Positions 20,913 to 28,535 of a stretch of DNA of 42,525 bases are shown here, piece after piece. The translations under genes and the position numbers were made by a program. The number at the start of each line of letters is the position of its first letter. Position 1 is the first letter of the stretch. The DNA lies in assembly GCA_016195825.1 (NCBI GenBank), contig JACPYV010000179.1:1-42525 (forward strand). Direction: 5' to 3'. Source of the stretch: Burkholderiales bacterium. Its GTDB lineage: Bacteria; Pseudomonadota; Gammaproteobacteria; Burkholderiales; Burkholderiaceae_C. The notes beneath the pieces were generated by a model. The model was not told where the DNA came from. It did no database searches and saw only the letters and a list, made by a program, of their open reading frames with translations.

Positions 20913-20940
20913 AAAAGCAAAAGCGGCCCCGCAAGGCCGC
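20913..20940 (-). terminator. Intrinsic terminator after the CBS-domain gene
   Basis: On the minus strand GCGGCC pairs with GGCCGC around a 6-base loop, followed by TTTTGCTTTT. It stands about 25 bases after the CBS gene stop and only 24 bases before aroC on the same strand, so aroC either needs a promoter here or depends on read-through. Confidence 0.82.
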
Positions 20941-20964
20941 CTTGTCGGGATGCGAACCGGCCGC

Positions 20965-21429
20965 TCAGAGCTTCGACTCGGGCTCGGCGTTCTCTTCCAC
21001 TGGCCAGTCGCGGATGTAGGCCTTCAGCATGCGATTCTCGAAGTCCTGGCTGTCCACCACGGCCTTGGCCACGTCGTACAGCGAGATCACGCCCATCAGC
21101 GTCTTGCCATTCATGACAGGCATGTAGCGCGCGTGGCGGCCCAGCATCATGCGGCGCACCTCGTCGATCTCTGTCTCGGGCGTGCAGGTCAGGGGCGCGT
21201 CATCCATGACCGTGCGCACGATGGTCGAGCCCACCGCACCGCTGTTCTTCACGACGGCCTGGATGACCTCGCGAAAGGTCAGCATACCGACCAGGTCGCC
21301 GTGCTCCATGACGACCAGCGAACCGATGTCGCGCTCGGCCATCACATCGAGAGAATCCTTCAGCGGCTCGTCGGGCGTGACGGTGAACAGGGTGCCACCT
21401 TTGACACGCAGGATATCGACGACTTTCAT
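20965..21429 (-). CDS. Two-CBS-domain protein
   Basis: A 154-residue soluble protein made almost wholly of a tandem CBS (Bateman) pair, about residues 8-65 and 76-135. It opens [40 protein letters not shown]; the second domain has [41 protein letters not shown]. Such stand-alone pairs bind adenosine nucleotides and act as energy or redox sensors, but the partner is unknown here. The ATG at 21429 has a strong GGAGG Shine-Dalgarno sequence; longer N-terminal versions have no support. It is divergent from the sulfhydrylase gene and is followed by its own terminator. The C-terminal tail is acidic ([11 protein letters not shown]). Confidence 0.93.
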   Translation of the reverse strand: MKVVDILRVKGGTLFTVTPDEPLKDSLDVMAERDIGSLVVMEHGDLVGMLTFREVIQAVVKNSGAVGSTIVRTVMDDAPLTCTPETEIDEVRRMMLGRHARYMPVMNGKTLMGVISLYDVAKAVVDSQDFENRMLKAYIRDWPVEENAEPESKL

Positions 21430-21501
21430 GGTTGCCTCCGGACGAATTTGCCCAGGCAACATAGCACACAATGCCCGCGCAACCACCCCATAGAAAACAC
21501 C
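21430..21501. promoter_or_regulatory. Divergent promoter region between CBS gene and O-acetylhomoserine sulfhydrylase gene
   Basis: A 72-base gap with a perfect short dyad TTGCC-CA-GGCAA (21448-21459). On the minus strand a TGCTATGTT resembles an extended -10 for the CBS gene, with only a weak -35. No promoter could be fixed for the sulfhydrylase gene. Confidence 0.35.
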
Positions 21502-22839
21502 ATGCCGGGCTTCGACACTCTCGCTTTGCATGCCGGCGCAGTGCCCGACCCGGGCACCGGCGCGCGGGCCACTCCGCTACACCTGAGCACCTCCTTCGTC
21601 TTCGAAAGCAGTGAGCACGCGGCCTCGCTGTTCAACATGGAGCGCTCCGGCCACGTCTACAGCCGGCTGTCCAACCCGACGACGGCCGTGTTCGAGGAGC
21701 GCATGGCCGCGCTGGATGGCGGCATCGGCGCTATCGCCACAGCCAGCGGACAGGCCGCGCTACACCTGGCCATTGGCACGCTGATGGGCGCGGGCGGGCA
21801 TGTGGTGGCCAGCACCGCGCTGTATGGTGGCAGCCACAACCTGTTGCACTACACGCTGCGCCGTTTCGGAATCGAGACCACCTTCGTGAATCCGCGCGAC
21901 CTGGATGCCTGGCGCGCCGCCATCCGCCCCGAGACGCGGCTGCTGTTCGGCGAGTCGCTGGGCAACCCGGGCCTGGACGTGCTGGATATCCCGGCCGTCA
22001 GTTCAATAGCCCATGACGCCGGCTTGCCGCTGCTGGTGGACGCGACCTTCACGACACCGTTCCTGCAGCGCCCGGCCGAACTGGGCGCCGATCTGGTCTA
22101 CCACTCGGCCACCAAGTTCCTGTGTGGCCATGGCACCGTCGTGGGCGGCGTGCTGGTCGATGCCGGCTCGTTCGACTGGGACGCCGCCCACACCGGCTCC
22201 CCTCCGCGAGGGGAAGGGTTTGACGCTGCAAGCGGCGCCAACCCCGGCCGCTTCGCGACCTTGTGCGAACCCTATGACGGTTTCCACGGCATGGTGTTCA
22301 GCGAGGAGAGCACGGTCGGCGCCTTCCTGCTGCGCGCCCGCCGCGAAGGCCTGCGCGACTTCGGCGCCTGCATGAGCCCGCACACGGCCTGGCTGATGCT
22401 ACAGGGGCTGGAGACGTTGCCGCTGCGCATGGCGCGGCATGTAGCCAATGCTCAGGCGGTGGCCGAGTTTCTGGTGGCCCAGCCGCTGGTCGACAAAGTC
22501 GGCTACCCCGGCCTCGTAACCCATCCGGACCACGCGCTCGCGCAGCGGCTGCTGCCGCGCGGGGCCGGCGCGGTGTTCTCGTTCGACCTAAAGGGCAGCC
22601 GCGAACAGGGCCGTGCCTTCATCGAATCACTCAAGCTCTTCTCGCACCTGGCCAACGTCGGCGATGCCAAATCCCTGGTCATCCACCCGGCCAGCACGAC
22701 GCACTTCCGCATGGACGACGCGGCGCTGAGGAGTGCCGGCATCGGCCCCGGCACCATCCGCCTGTCCGTCGGCCTGGAAGACCCGGTCGACCTGATCGAC
22801 GACCTCAAGCGCGCCTTGAAGACTGCGAGCAAGGCATGA
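21502..22839 (+). CDS. metY: O-acetylhomoserine aminocarboxypropyltransferase (sulfhydrylase), PLP-dependent
   Basis: A 445-residue Cys/Met-metabolism PLP enzyme. It adds sulfide to O-acetylhomoserine to form homocysteine on the way to methionine. Landmarks: FDTLALHAG at the start, YSRLSNPTTAVFEERMAALDGG, the PLP lysine in SATKF (Lys205), and the sulfhydrylase hallmark LFSHLANVGDAKSLVIHPASTTH in the C-terminal third. The segment about 230-250 (HTGSPPRGEGFDAASGAN) looks longer than in relatives and contains a DNA palindrome (22198-22214). The ATG at 21502 is the only reasonable start. The stop overlaps the hydrolase start as ATGA. An O-succinylhomoserine enzyme (MetZ) is less likely from the C-terminal motif. 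Confidence 0.92.
   Translation: MPGFDTLALHAGAVPDPGTGARATPLHLSTSFVFESSEHAASLFNMERSGHVYSRLSNPTTAVFEERMAALDGGIGAIATASGQAALHLAIGTLMGAGGHVVASTALYGGSHNLLHYTLRRFGIETTFVNPRDLDAWRAAIRPETRLLFGESLGNPGLDVLDIPAVSSIAHDAGLPLLVDATFTTPFLQRPAELGADLVYHSATKFLCGHGTVVGGVLVDAGSFDWDAAHTGSPPRGEGFDAASGANPGRFATLCEPYDGFHGMVFSEESTVGAFLLRARREGLRDFGACMSPHTAWLMLQGLETLPLRMARHVANAQAVAEFLVAQPLVDKVGYPGLVTHPDHALAQRLLPRGAGAVFSFDLKGSREQGRAFIESLKLFSHLANVGDAKSLVIHPASTTHFRMDDAALRSAGIGPGTIRLSVGLEDPVDLIDDLKRALKTASKA
22198..22214. repeat. GC-rich palindrome inside the sulfhydrylase coding sequence
   Basis: TCCCCTC-CGC-GAGGGGA is a perfect 7-base-arm hairpin with a 3-base loop. It lies in a stretch encoding residues that seem extra compared with typical O-acetylhomoserine sulfhydrylases. 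It may be a short palindromic repeat that inserted in frame; only one copy was noticed in this window. Confidence 0.45.
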
Positions 22840-23633
22840 AGCTCACCGTCGATGGCCAGGAGGCCTACGCCTACACCGGCGGCAGGGCGTTCGACCCTGC
22901 GCTGCCGTGCATCGTCTTCATCCACGGCGCGCTGAACGACCACAGCGTCTGGACGCTGCTGGCGCGCTGGTGCGCCCACCACGGCCACGGCGTGCTGGCT
23001 GTGGACCTGCCGGGCCATGGCCGCAGCGGAGGTGCGCCGCTCAAGAGCGTGGAGGCCATCGCCGCCTGGCTGCACCGGCTGCTGGACGCGGCAGGCGTGG
23101 GCCAGGCTGTGTTGGTAGGCCACAGCATGGGCTCGCTGATCGCGCTTGAGGCGGCGCAGCGGGCGTCCACCCTGGTCATGGTCGGCACGGCCTACCCGAT
23201 GAAGGTGTCCGAGGCGCTGCTGACCACCGCGCGCGACAAGCCTGAAGCCGCGATGGCCATGGTCACAGCCTTCTCACACTCGCTGGCCAGCTCCAAGCCC
23301 GGCTATCCCGGACCGGGTGCCTGGCTGCGCGGCGGGGCACTGGCGCTGATGCGCCGGCTGCAGTCGCGCCAGACGGCGGTCAACCTGTTCGAGAACGACT
23401 TCCAAGTCTGCGACCGCTATGCGGGTGGCGAGACGGCCGCGGCACGCGTTGACTGCCCCGTGCACTTCATCCTCGGCGCGCTGGACCAGATGACGCTGCC
23501 CAGGAACAACGCCGTGCTCGGCGGCCTGCTCAAACCGCGCATCCACACCGTGCCCGCCGGCCACGCGCTGATGGCCGAGGCGCCGGATGCCGTGCTGGCT
23601 GCGCTCCGCCTGGCGCTTCAGCCCAGCTCGTAG
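22836..23633 (+). CDS. Alpha/beta hydrolase
   Basis: A 265-residue cytoplasmic alpha/beta-fold hydrolase (esterase or lipase-like). The oxyanion strand is VFIHGALND; the nucleophile elbow is GHSMG with Ser97; the acid is probably Asp217 (LGALDQMT) and the base His243 (AGHALM), so the catalytic triad is complete. There is no signal peptide. Translation is coupled to the sulfhydrylase through an ATGA overlap, so the two are one transcription unit. Its 3' end overlaps the convergent Baeyer-Villiger-type gene by 16 bases. Possible substrates include simple esters or lactones; the homoserine acetyl-transfer step is a less likely role because MetX proteins are longer and differ in sequence. Confidence 0.92.
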   Translation: MKLTVDGQEAYAYTGGRAFDPALPCIVFIHGALNDHSVWTLLARWCAHHGHGVLAVDLPGHGRSGGAPLKSVEAIAAWLHRLLDAAGVGQAVLVGHSMGSLIALEAAQRASTLVMVGTAYPMKVSEALLTTARDKPEAAMAMVTAFSHSLASSKPGYPGPGAWLRGGALALMRRLQSRQTAVNLFENDFQVCDRYAGGETAAARVDCPVHFILGALDQMTLPRNNAVLGGLLKPRIHTVPAGHALMAEAPDAVLAALRLALQPSS

Positions 23634-25084
23634 GACGCAGGGTCGGGCCGGCGAACGGCCCGCACGTACTCGGCCGTGAAGCCGGGCCAGATCGCGACGA
23701 TGCGCCCGTTCTCGGCGCGGTACCACGAGCGGCACCTGCTCCAGACCGAGGTGGCCAGGCGCTGCTGCTGCGCGGCGTCGTGCGCGGCGGCCACATCGGC
23801 GCGCACAGACACCCAGCGGCGCCCCTCGCGGCGCACCCGTTGCATGCAGGCGATGGCGTGGTCGGCCTGGGGCTCGATGTAGAGCAGCGTCGATGTGTGA
23901 CCGGTGGCCGTGTTGGGGCCTAGCATCAGGAAAAGGTTGGGAAAGCCCGCCACCGTGATGCCCAGGTAGGCGTTGGCGCCATCGCGCCAGGCCTCGGACA
24001 GCAGCCACCCGCCCTGGCCTTCGATGCGGATGCCTGACAGCGGATGCAGCGTGTCGTAGCCGGTCGCGCAGACCAGCGTATCCAGTTCATGCTCGCGGCC
24101 GTCATCGGTCAGCACGCCTCGCGCGGTGATGCGGGTGATGCCGGCCGTCACCAACTCGGACTGCGGCCGTCCCAGCGCGCGGTAGTAGTCGTTGGAATAG
24201 ATGATGCGCTTGCAGCCCACCGGATAGCTGGGCGCCAGCCCCTCGCGCAGCGCGGGGTCGGGCACGAGGCGGCGGCGGTGGGCGTTGGCGATGGCGATCA
24301 GCAGCCGGCGGGCCAGCGTGCCCTCGTCGAAGCCGCGCCGGCCCCATTCCATGACCTGCACCCAGAAGCGCCGTGCCAGCGGGGCATAACCCGGCACGCG
24401 GCCCAGCCAGCGATCCAGCCCGCCGTACCGCCGGTCCACCCGCGGCAGCACCCAGTTGGCCGTGCGCTGGAAGACCGTCAGCCTTGCAGCGACAGGCGCC
24501 AACGCAGGCACCAGTTGGGCCGCCGTCGACCCGGTGCCGATGACACCGATGCGCTGGCCGGCCAGGTCCGCGTCGGCAGGCCAGCGGGCGCTGTGCAGCA
24601 GCTGGCCCTGGAAGTCGGCCAGGCCGGGGATATCGGGCCAGCGGCCCACGCTGAGCGCACCGGTGCTGCAGACGAAGAAACGCGCGCTCAGGGCGTCGCC
24701 GTTGTCCAGCCGCAGGCGCCAGCGGCCGGCATCGGCGTCGAAGCGGGCCTCGGTGATCCCCAGGCCCAGGCGCAGGTGCTGCAGCAGCCCGTGCGACTCG
24801 GCAAGCCGCTGCTGGTAACGCTGGATCTCTGGGGCGTCGGCGAAGCGGTGCGTCCAGTGCGGGTTGGGCGCGAAGCTGAAGCTGTAGGCCGGCGCAGGCA
24901 CATCGACCTGGGCGCCGGGGTAGCGGTTGTCCCACCAGGTGCCGCCGATGCCAGCGGACTTCTCGACGATGACGAAGTCAGCGATGCCGGCGCGCTGCAG
25001 CTGGATGGCCATGCACAAGCCCGACATGCCTGCGCCCAGGATGACGACCTCAAAGTCGGTCGGGGTCGACGCGTCGTTGCTCAT
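23618..25084 (-). CDS. Flavin monooxygenase, Baeyer-Villiger type
   Basis: A 488-residue FAD/NADPH monooxygenase that inserts an oxygen atom beside a ketone to give an ester or lactone. FAD Rossmann motif GAGMSG (17-22); TWWDNRYPGAQVD (49-61); the Baeyer-Villiger fingerprint FxGxxxHxxxWP appears exactly as FQGQLLHSARWP (158-169); NADPH Rossmann motif GTGSTA (183-188); ATGYDT in the C-terminal half. The ATG at 25084 begins MSNDASTPTD. It is convergent with an alpha/beta hydrolase, which could cleave the ester product (inference). The ketone substrate is unknown. A divergent small membrane-protein gene follows at 25150. Confidence 0.94.
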   Translation of the reverse strand: MSNDASTPTDFEVVILGAGMSGLCMAIQLQRAGIADFVIVEKSAGIGGTWWDNRYPGAQVDVPAPAYSFSFAPNPHWTHRFADAPEIQRYQQRLAESHGLLQHLRLGLGITEARFDADAGRWRLRLDNGDALSARFFVCSTGALSVGRWPDIPGLADFQGQLLHSARWPADADLAGQRIGVIGTGSTAAQLVPALAPVAARLTVFQRTANWVLPRVDRRYGGLDRWLGRVPGYAPLARRFWVQVMEWGRRGFDEGTLARRLLIAIANAHRRRLVPDPALREGLAPSYPVGCKRIIYSNDYYRALGRPQSELVTAGITRITARGVLTDDGREHELDTLVCATGYDTLHPLSGIRIEGQGGWLLSEAWRDGANAYLGITVAGFPNLFLMLGPNTATGHTSTLLYIEPQADHAIACMQRVRREGRRWVSVRADVAAAHDAAQQQRLATSVWSRCRSWYRAENGRIVAIWPGFTAEYVRAVRRPDPASYELG

Positions 25085-25149
25085 CGGCGGATTATTGCGA
25101 GGGCAAGCCCGCTTGCCGGAAGCTGCGCTCCCGCGATTGAATGGCAGCC

Positions 25150-25458
25150 ATGAGCACCGACCGCTTCAGCCGCTTCGCCGACTTCTACCCGTTCTACTTG
25201 AGCGAGCACAGCAACACCGTCTGCCGCCGCCTGCACTTCGTCGGTTCGACGCTGGTGCTGGTGTGCCTGCTCAAGCTGGCGACGACCGGCGCGCTGGCCT
25301 GGTTGCTCTACGGCCTGCTGTGCGGCTACGGCTTCGCGTGGGTGGGGCATTTCTTCTTCGAGAAGAACCGGCCCGCAACGTTCAAATACCCGCTCTACAG
25401 CTTCATCGGCGACTGGGTCATGTACGCCGACATCTGGCGCGGCCGGGTCAAGCTCTAG
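25150..25458 (+). CDS. DUF962/Mpo1-like membrane protein
   Basis: A 102-residue protein of the DUF962 (Mpo1-like) family: RFADFYPFYLSEHSNTVCRRLHFVGSTL near the start holds the family's conserved His and Arg, followed by two or three hydrophobic segments (LVLVCLLKLATTGALAWLLYGLL and neighbours) and HFFFEKNRPATFKYPLYSFIGDWVMYADI at the end. Yeast Mpo1 is an iron-dependent dioxygenase of 2-hydroxy fatty acids; whether bacterial members share this is not settled. An in-frame ATG at 25141 would add three residues (MAA); no good ribosome-binding site separates the options. The stop overlaps the convergent MipA-like gene by 4 bases (CTAG). Confidence 0.86.
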   Translation: MSTDRFSRFADFYPFYLSEHSNTVCRRLHFVGSTLVLVCLLKLATTGALAWLLYGLLCGYGFAWVGHFFFEKNRPATFKYPLYSFIGDWVMYADIWRGRVKL

Positions 25459-26267
25459 TTGCGCCAGGCCAGCCCAAGGTTGGCATAGGTGCCGTTGCGC
25501 TGCTGGATCAGCGGGCTGTCCGCCGCGGGGCCCAGCAGGTGGCTGGCCCCAGTGCCACCGAACACGAACCAGTGCTTGGACAATGGCCGGGTGAAGCTCA
25601 CGCCGGCATGCAGGTCGCGCAGGCCCGCGCCCGGTGTGTAGGCCGGCTTGCCGCTCGCGGCCACGGCCGACTCCGGCACGCCGAAATAGCTTCGCAGGTT
25701 CTGCGCGTCACCGGCCGAGAGGCCCACGCCGCTGGCCCATTCCAGCGTGGGGCTGCGGTAGAAACGCCAGCCGAGGTCAACACCCGCCGTCAGGCCGCCC
25801 TTGCGCCCTAGCAGGTCCTGCGAGAGGTTGGCGCCGAGGTTCCAGTCGGGCGCGAAGCTGTAGTTGGCATAGAGCCGTGCACGCAAGGTGCGCTTCACGT
25901 CGGGCAGGCCCTGGGTGGTGCTGGAGTCGCCACTGTTGCGACCGCTGTCCACACGCAGCGCAACGCCCAGGCGCAACTTGCTGCTGTCGATCAGCAGCGT
26001 GCTGGCACCCGCGCCGCCGCCTTCGCGGCCAAAGCCCAGCAGCGCACTGCCGCCCGAGGTGCTGATGCGCCACCGGCCCCACTGCACCGCCCACAGGGGC
26101 TTGAGCTTGGTCTGGCGAGTGCTGGCGCCGTCGTACTCGGGCCGGCTGGCGACGGAAGCGCCGAGCAGGTAGCGAGCAGGCTGGCTTTCGGGTTCCTGCT
26201 CGGCCTGCTGGGCGTGGGTCGGCAGGGCCGCGGCCCCGGTGGCGAGGAGGATCAGTGCGAACTTCAT
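25455..26267 (-). CDS. MipA/OmpV-family outer-membrane protein
   Basis: A 270-residue outer-membrane beta-barrel of the MipA/OmpV type. Signal peptide about 1-19 (MKFALILLATGAAALPTHA). The mature part begins with a stretch rich in Gln and Glu, then ARYLLGASVASRPEYDGAS, which is the family start, followed by alternating hydrophobic strands (LGVALRVDSGRNSG, LRARLYANYSF, LTAGVDLGWRFYRS) and a last strand ANLGLAWRN. E. coli MipA is a scaffold for murein synthesis; other members are porin-like, and the role here is unknown. It lies 37 bases after tdh on the same strand but without a strong ribosome-binding site. Its 3' end overlaps the DUF962 gene. Confidence 0.9.
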   Translation of the reverse strand: MKFALILLATGAAALPTHAQQAEQEPESQPARYLLGASVASRPEYDGASTRQTKLKPLWAVQWGRWRISTSGGSALLGFGREGGGAGASTLLIDSSKLRLGVALRVDSGRNSGDSSTTQGLPDVKRTLRARLYANYSFAPDWNLGANLSQDLLGRKGGLTAGVDLGWRFYRSPTLEWASGVGLSAGDAQNLRSYFGVPESAVAASGKPAYTPGAGLRDLHAGVSFTRPLSKHWFVFGGTGASHLLGPAADSPLIQQRNGTYANLGLAWRN

Positions 26268-26304
26268 GACCGTCAGCCTAGCAGGCCGGACTGTCCAGCG
26301 ACCT

Positions 26305-27249
26305 TCAGCCCTGCTTCAGCTCCCGCGTCAGCTCGGTCAGCATGTCGTCCACCATCGCGTCCAGGTCGTAGCGCAGCTGCCAGCCCCAGTCGGCCTGGGC
26401 GTCACGGTCGTCGATGCGCTGCGGCCAGCTGGCGGCAATGGCCTGGCGGAAGTCGGGCACGCAGTCCATCGCGAAATCGGGCAGGCGGCGGCGGATGCTG
26501 GCGGCGATGCCCTCGGGGGTGAAGCTGACGCCGGCGAGGTTGTAGCTGCCGCGCTGCTTGACCGCGTCGGCTGGCGCGTTCATCAGCTCAATGGTGGCGC
26601 GCAGCGCGTCGGGCATGTACATCATCGGCAGCGCCTGCTGCGCTTGTAGGAAGCAGGTGTAGCGCCCGTCTTTGATGGCGGCGTGGAAGATCTCGACGGC
26701 GTAGTCCGTCGTGCCGCCGCCGGGCGGGGTCTTCCAGCTGATGAGGCCGGGGTAGCGCAGGCTTCGTACGTCCACACCATGCTTGGCGTGGTACCAGTCG
26801 CACCAGCGCTCACCGGCCAGCTTGGAGATGCCGTAGACCGTGGTCGGGTCCATCACGGTGGTTTGCGGCGTGTCGACAGCCGGTGTGTTGGGGCCGAAGG
26901 CGGCGATGGAGCTGGGCCAGAAGATCTTGTCCAGCTTCTCGTGCCGTGCCAGCTCCAGCACGTTGAGCAGGCCCTTCATGTTCAGGTCCCAGGCCCACAT
27001 CGGGTGCTTCTCACCGTTGGCCGACAGGGCCGCTGCGAGGTGGTAGATCTGGGTGATCTTGTGGCGCTTGACGACCGTGGCGAGCGCGCCAGCGTCGGTC
27101 ACGTCCAGGGCCTCGTGTTGAAGGCTGGGAACGCGACCCTTGGGCGCCAGGTCACTGGTGACGACGGCCTCGGGGCCGTGCAAGCGGGCCAACTCAGTGG
27201 CCAGCTCGGTGCCGATCTGGCCATTCGCTCCGATGATGAGAATCTTCAT
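26305..27249 (-). CDS. tdh: L-threonine 3-dehydrogenase, SDR (epimerase-like) type
   Basis: A 314-residue short-chain, epimerase-like dehydrogenase. It oxidises threonine with NAD to 2-amino-3-ketobutyrate, the substrate of Kbl, the gene just upstream. Rossmann motif GANGQIG (7-13); catalytic Ser/Tyr/Lys set with PSS at 112-114 and YGISK (Tyr139, Lys143); SLRYPGLISW and PGGGTTDYAVEIFHAA are typical of the SDR-type threonine dehydrogenases of mammals and some bacteria. It is not the zinc enzyme of E. coli. The ATG at 27249 overlaps the kbl stop (ATGA), so the pair is coupled. Other epimerase functions are unlikely given the neighbour. Confidence 0.92.
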   Translation of the reverse strand: MKILIIGANGQIGTELATELARLHGPEAVVTSDLAPKGRVPSLQHEALDVTDAGALATVVKRHKITQIYHLAAALSANGEKHPMWAWDLNMKGLLNVLELARHEKLDKIFWPSSIAAFGPNTPAVDTPQTTVMDPTTVYGISKLAGERWCDWYHAKHGVDVRSLRYPGLISWKTPPGGGTTDYAVEIFHAAIKDGRYTCFLQAQQALPMMYMPDALRATIELMNAPADAVKQRGSYNLAGVSFTPEGIAASIRRRLPDFAMDCVPDFRQAIAASWPQRIDDRDAQADWGWQLRYDLDAMVDDMLTELTRELKQG

Positions 27250-28442
27250 TTCACCAGCCCCAGTTCGCGGCCGGCCTGCGTAAACGCCGCGACGGCCTTT
27301 TCCAGATGCTCGCGCTCGTGCACGGCCGAGATCTGCACGCGGATGCGCGCCTGGCCCTTCGGCACCACGGGAAAGAAGAAACCCACGGCATAAATGCCCA
27401 GCTCTAGGATGCGCGCCGAGAGCTTCTGCGCCATCACCGCGTCGTAGACCATGATGGGCACGATGGGGTGGGTGCCGGGCTTGATCTCGAAGCCCGCGGC
27501 CTGGATGGCCTCGCGGAAGTAAGCGGTGTTGGCTTCGAGCTTGTCGCGCAGCGCCGTGGATCCTTCCAGGATGTCCAGCACGGCCAGCGACGCGCCCGCG
27601 ATGCTGGGCGCCAGCGTGTTGCTGAACAGGTAGGGCCGCGAGCGCTGGCGCAGCAGCTCGACGACTTCCTTGCGCGCGGCGGTGAAGCCGCCCGATGCGC
27701 CGCCCAGCGCCTTGCCGAAGGTGCCGGTAATGATGTCGATCTTGCCGAACACGCCACGGTATTCCGCCGTGCCACGGCCGGTCTTGCCCATGAAACCCGA
27801 CGCATGGCATTCATCGATGCCCAGCAGCGCGTCGTAGCGGTCGCACAGCGCGCGGATCTTGTCGAGCTGGGCGATGGTGCCGTCCATGGAGAAGACGCCG
27901 TCGGTGAAGACAAGCTTGAAGCGTGCGCCCTTCTCGGTCGCTTCCTTGAGGCAGCGCTCCAGGTCGGCCAGGTCGTTGTGCTCGTAGCGCCAGCGCTGGG
28001 CCTTGCACAGGCGGATGCCGTCGATGATGGAGGCGTGGTTCAGCGCGTCGCTGATGATGGCGTCCTGCTCGCCCAGCAGCGGCTCGAACAGCCCCCCGTT
28101 GGCGTCGAAGGCGGCGGCGTAGAGGATGGCGTCCTCACAGCCGACGAAGCGCGCGATGCGGGCTTCTAACGTCTTGTGCAGGTCCTGCGTTCCGCAGATG
28201 AAACGCACCGACGACAGACCGAAGCCGTGCGTGCGCAGCGCCTCGTGGGTCGCCTCGATGACCTGCGGGTGCGACGACAGCCCGAGGTAGTTGTTGGCGC
28301 ACAGATTGATGACCTCGCGGCCATCGGTCGTCTTCACGACGGCGCCCTGGGGCGTCGTGATGATGCGCTCGGACTTGAACAGGCCGGCGGCACGGATGCC
28401 GTCCAGCTCGGTCTGCAGATGTTGATAGAAGGCCTGGCTCAT
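27246..28442 (-). CDS. kbl: Glycine C-acetyltransferase (2-amino-3-ketobutyrate CoA ligase)
   Basis: A 398-residue PLP enzyme of the alpha-oxoamine synthase family, the same length as E. coli Kbl. It splits 2-amino-3-ketobutyrate with CoA into glycine and acetyl-CoA. The PLP lysine is Lys244 in TGTFGKALGG; LCANNYLGLSSHP, DALNHASIIDGIRL and TDGVFSMDGTIA are present. The active-site DECHASGFMG is closer to the animal enzyme (DECHATGF) than to the E. coli form. The ATG at 28442 has an AGGAGC ribosome-binding site; an earlier in-frame start is not supported. It is the first gene of the kbl-tdh operon, divergent from an XRE-cupin regulator with palindromic sites between. Confidence 0.96.
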   Translation of the reverse strand: MSQAFYQHLQTELDGIRAAGLFKSERIITTPQGAVVKTTDGREVINLCANNYLGLSSHPQVIEATHEALRTHGFGLSSVRFICGTQDLHKTLEARIARFVGCEDAILYAAAFDANGGLFEPLLGEQDAIISDALNHASIIDGIRLCKAQRWRYEHNDLADLERCLKEATEKGARFKLVFTDGVFSMDGTIAQLDKIRALCDRYDALLGIDECHASGFMGKTGRGTAEYRGVFGKIDIITGTFGKALGGASGGFTAARKEVVELLRQRSRPYLFSNTLAPSIAGASLAVLDILEGSTALRDKLEANTAYFREAIQAAGFEIKPGTHPIVPIMVYDAVMAQKLSARILELGIYAVGFFFPVVPKGQARIRVQISAVHEREHLEKAVAAFTQAGRELGLVK

Positions 28443-28462
28443 GGCGCCGCTCCTGGTGCACA

Positions 28463-28496
28463 ATTCGGTAAATTGAACTTGTTCGATATATCGAAC
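28463..28496. promoter_or_regulatory. Two tandem palindromic operators between kbl and the XRE-cupin gene
   Basis: A perfect 16-base palindrome GTTCGATATATCGAAC lies at 28481-28496. Directly beside it, at 28463-28478, ATTCGGTAAATTGAAC matches it at 12 of 16 positions and keeps the TTCG...GAAC ends. Centres are 18 bases apart. The placement between the divergent kbl operon and an XRE regulator gene makes these the regulator's likely sites. AT-rich cores could serve as -10 regions. Confidence 0.75.
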
Positions 28497-28535
28497 TTTC
28501 GTGCAGTATCTGAAAAACGTCTACTCACGTCAAGC

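Noticed and set aside
28176..28535. A longer N-terminus for the XRE-cupin regulator
   Set aside because: The upstream part is antisense to kbl and would run through the operator palindromes.
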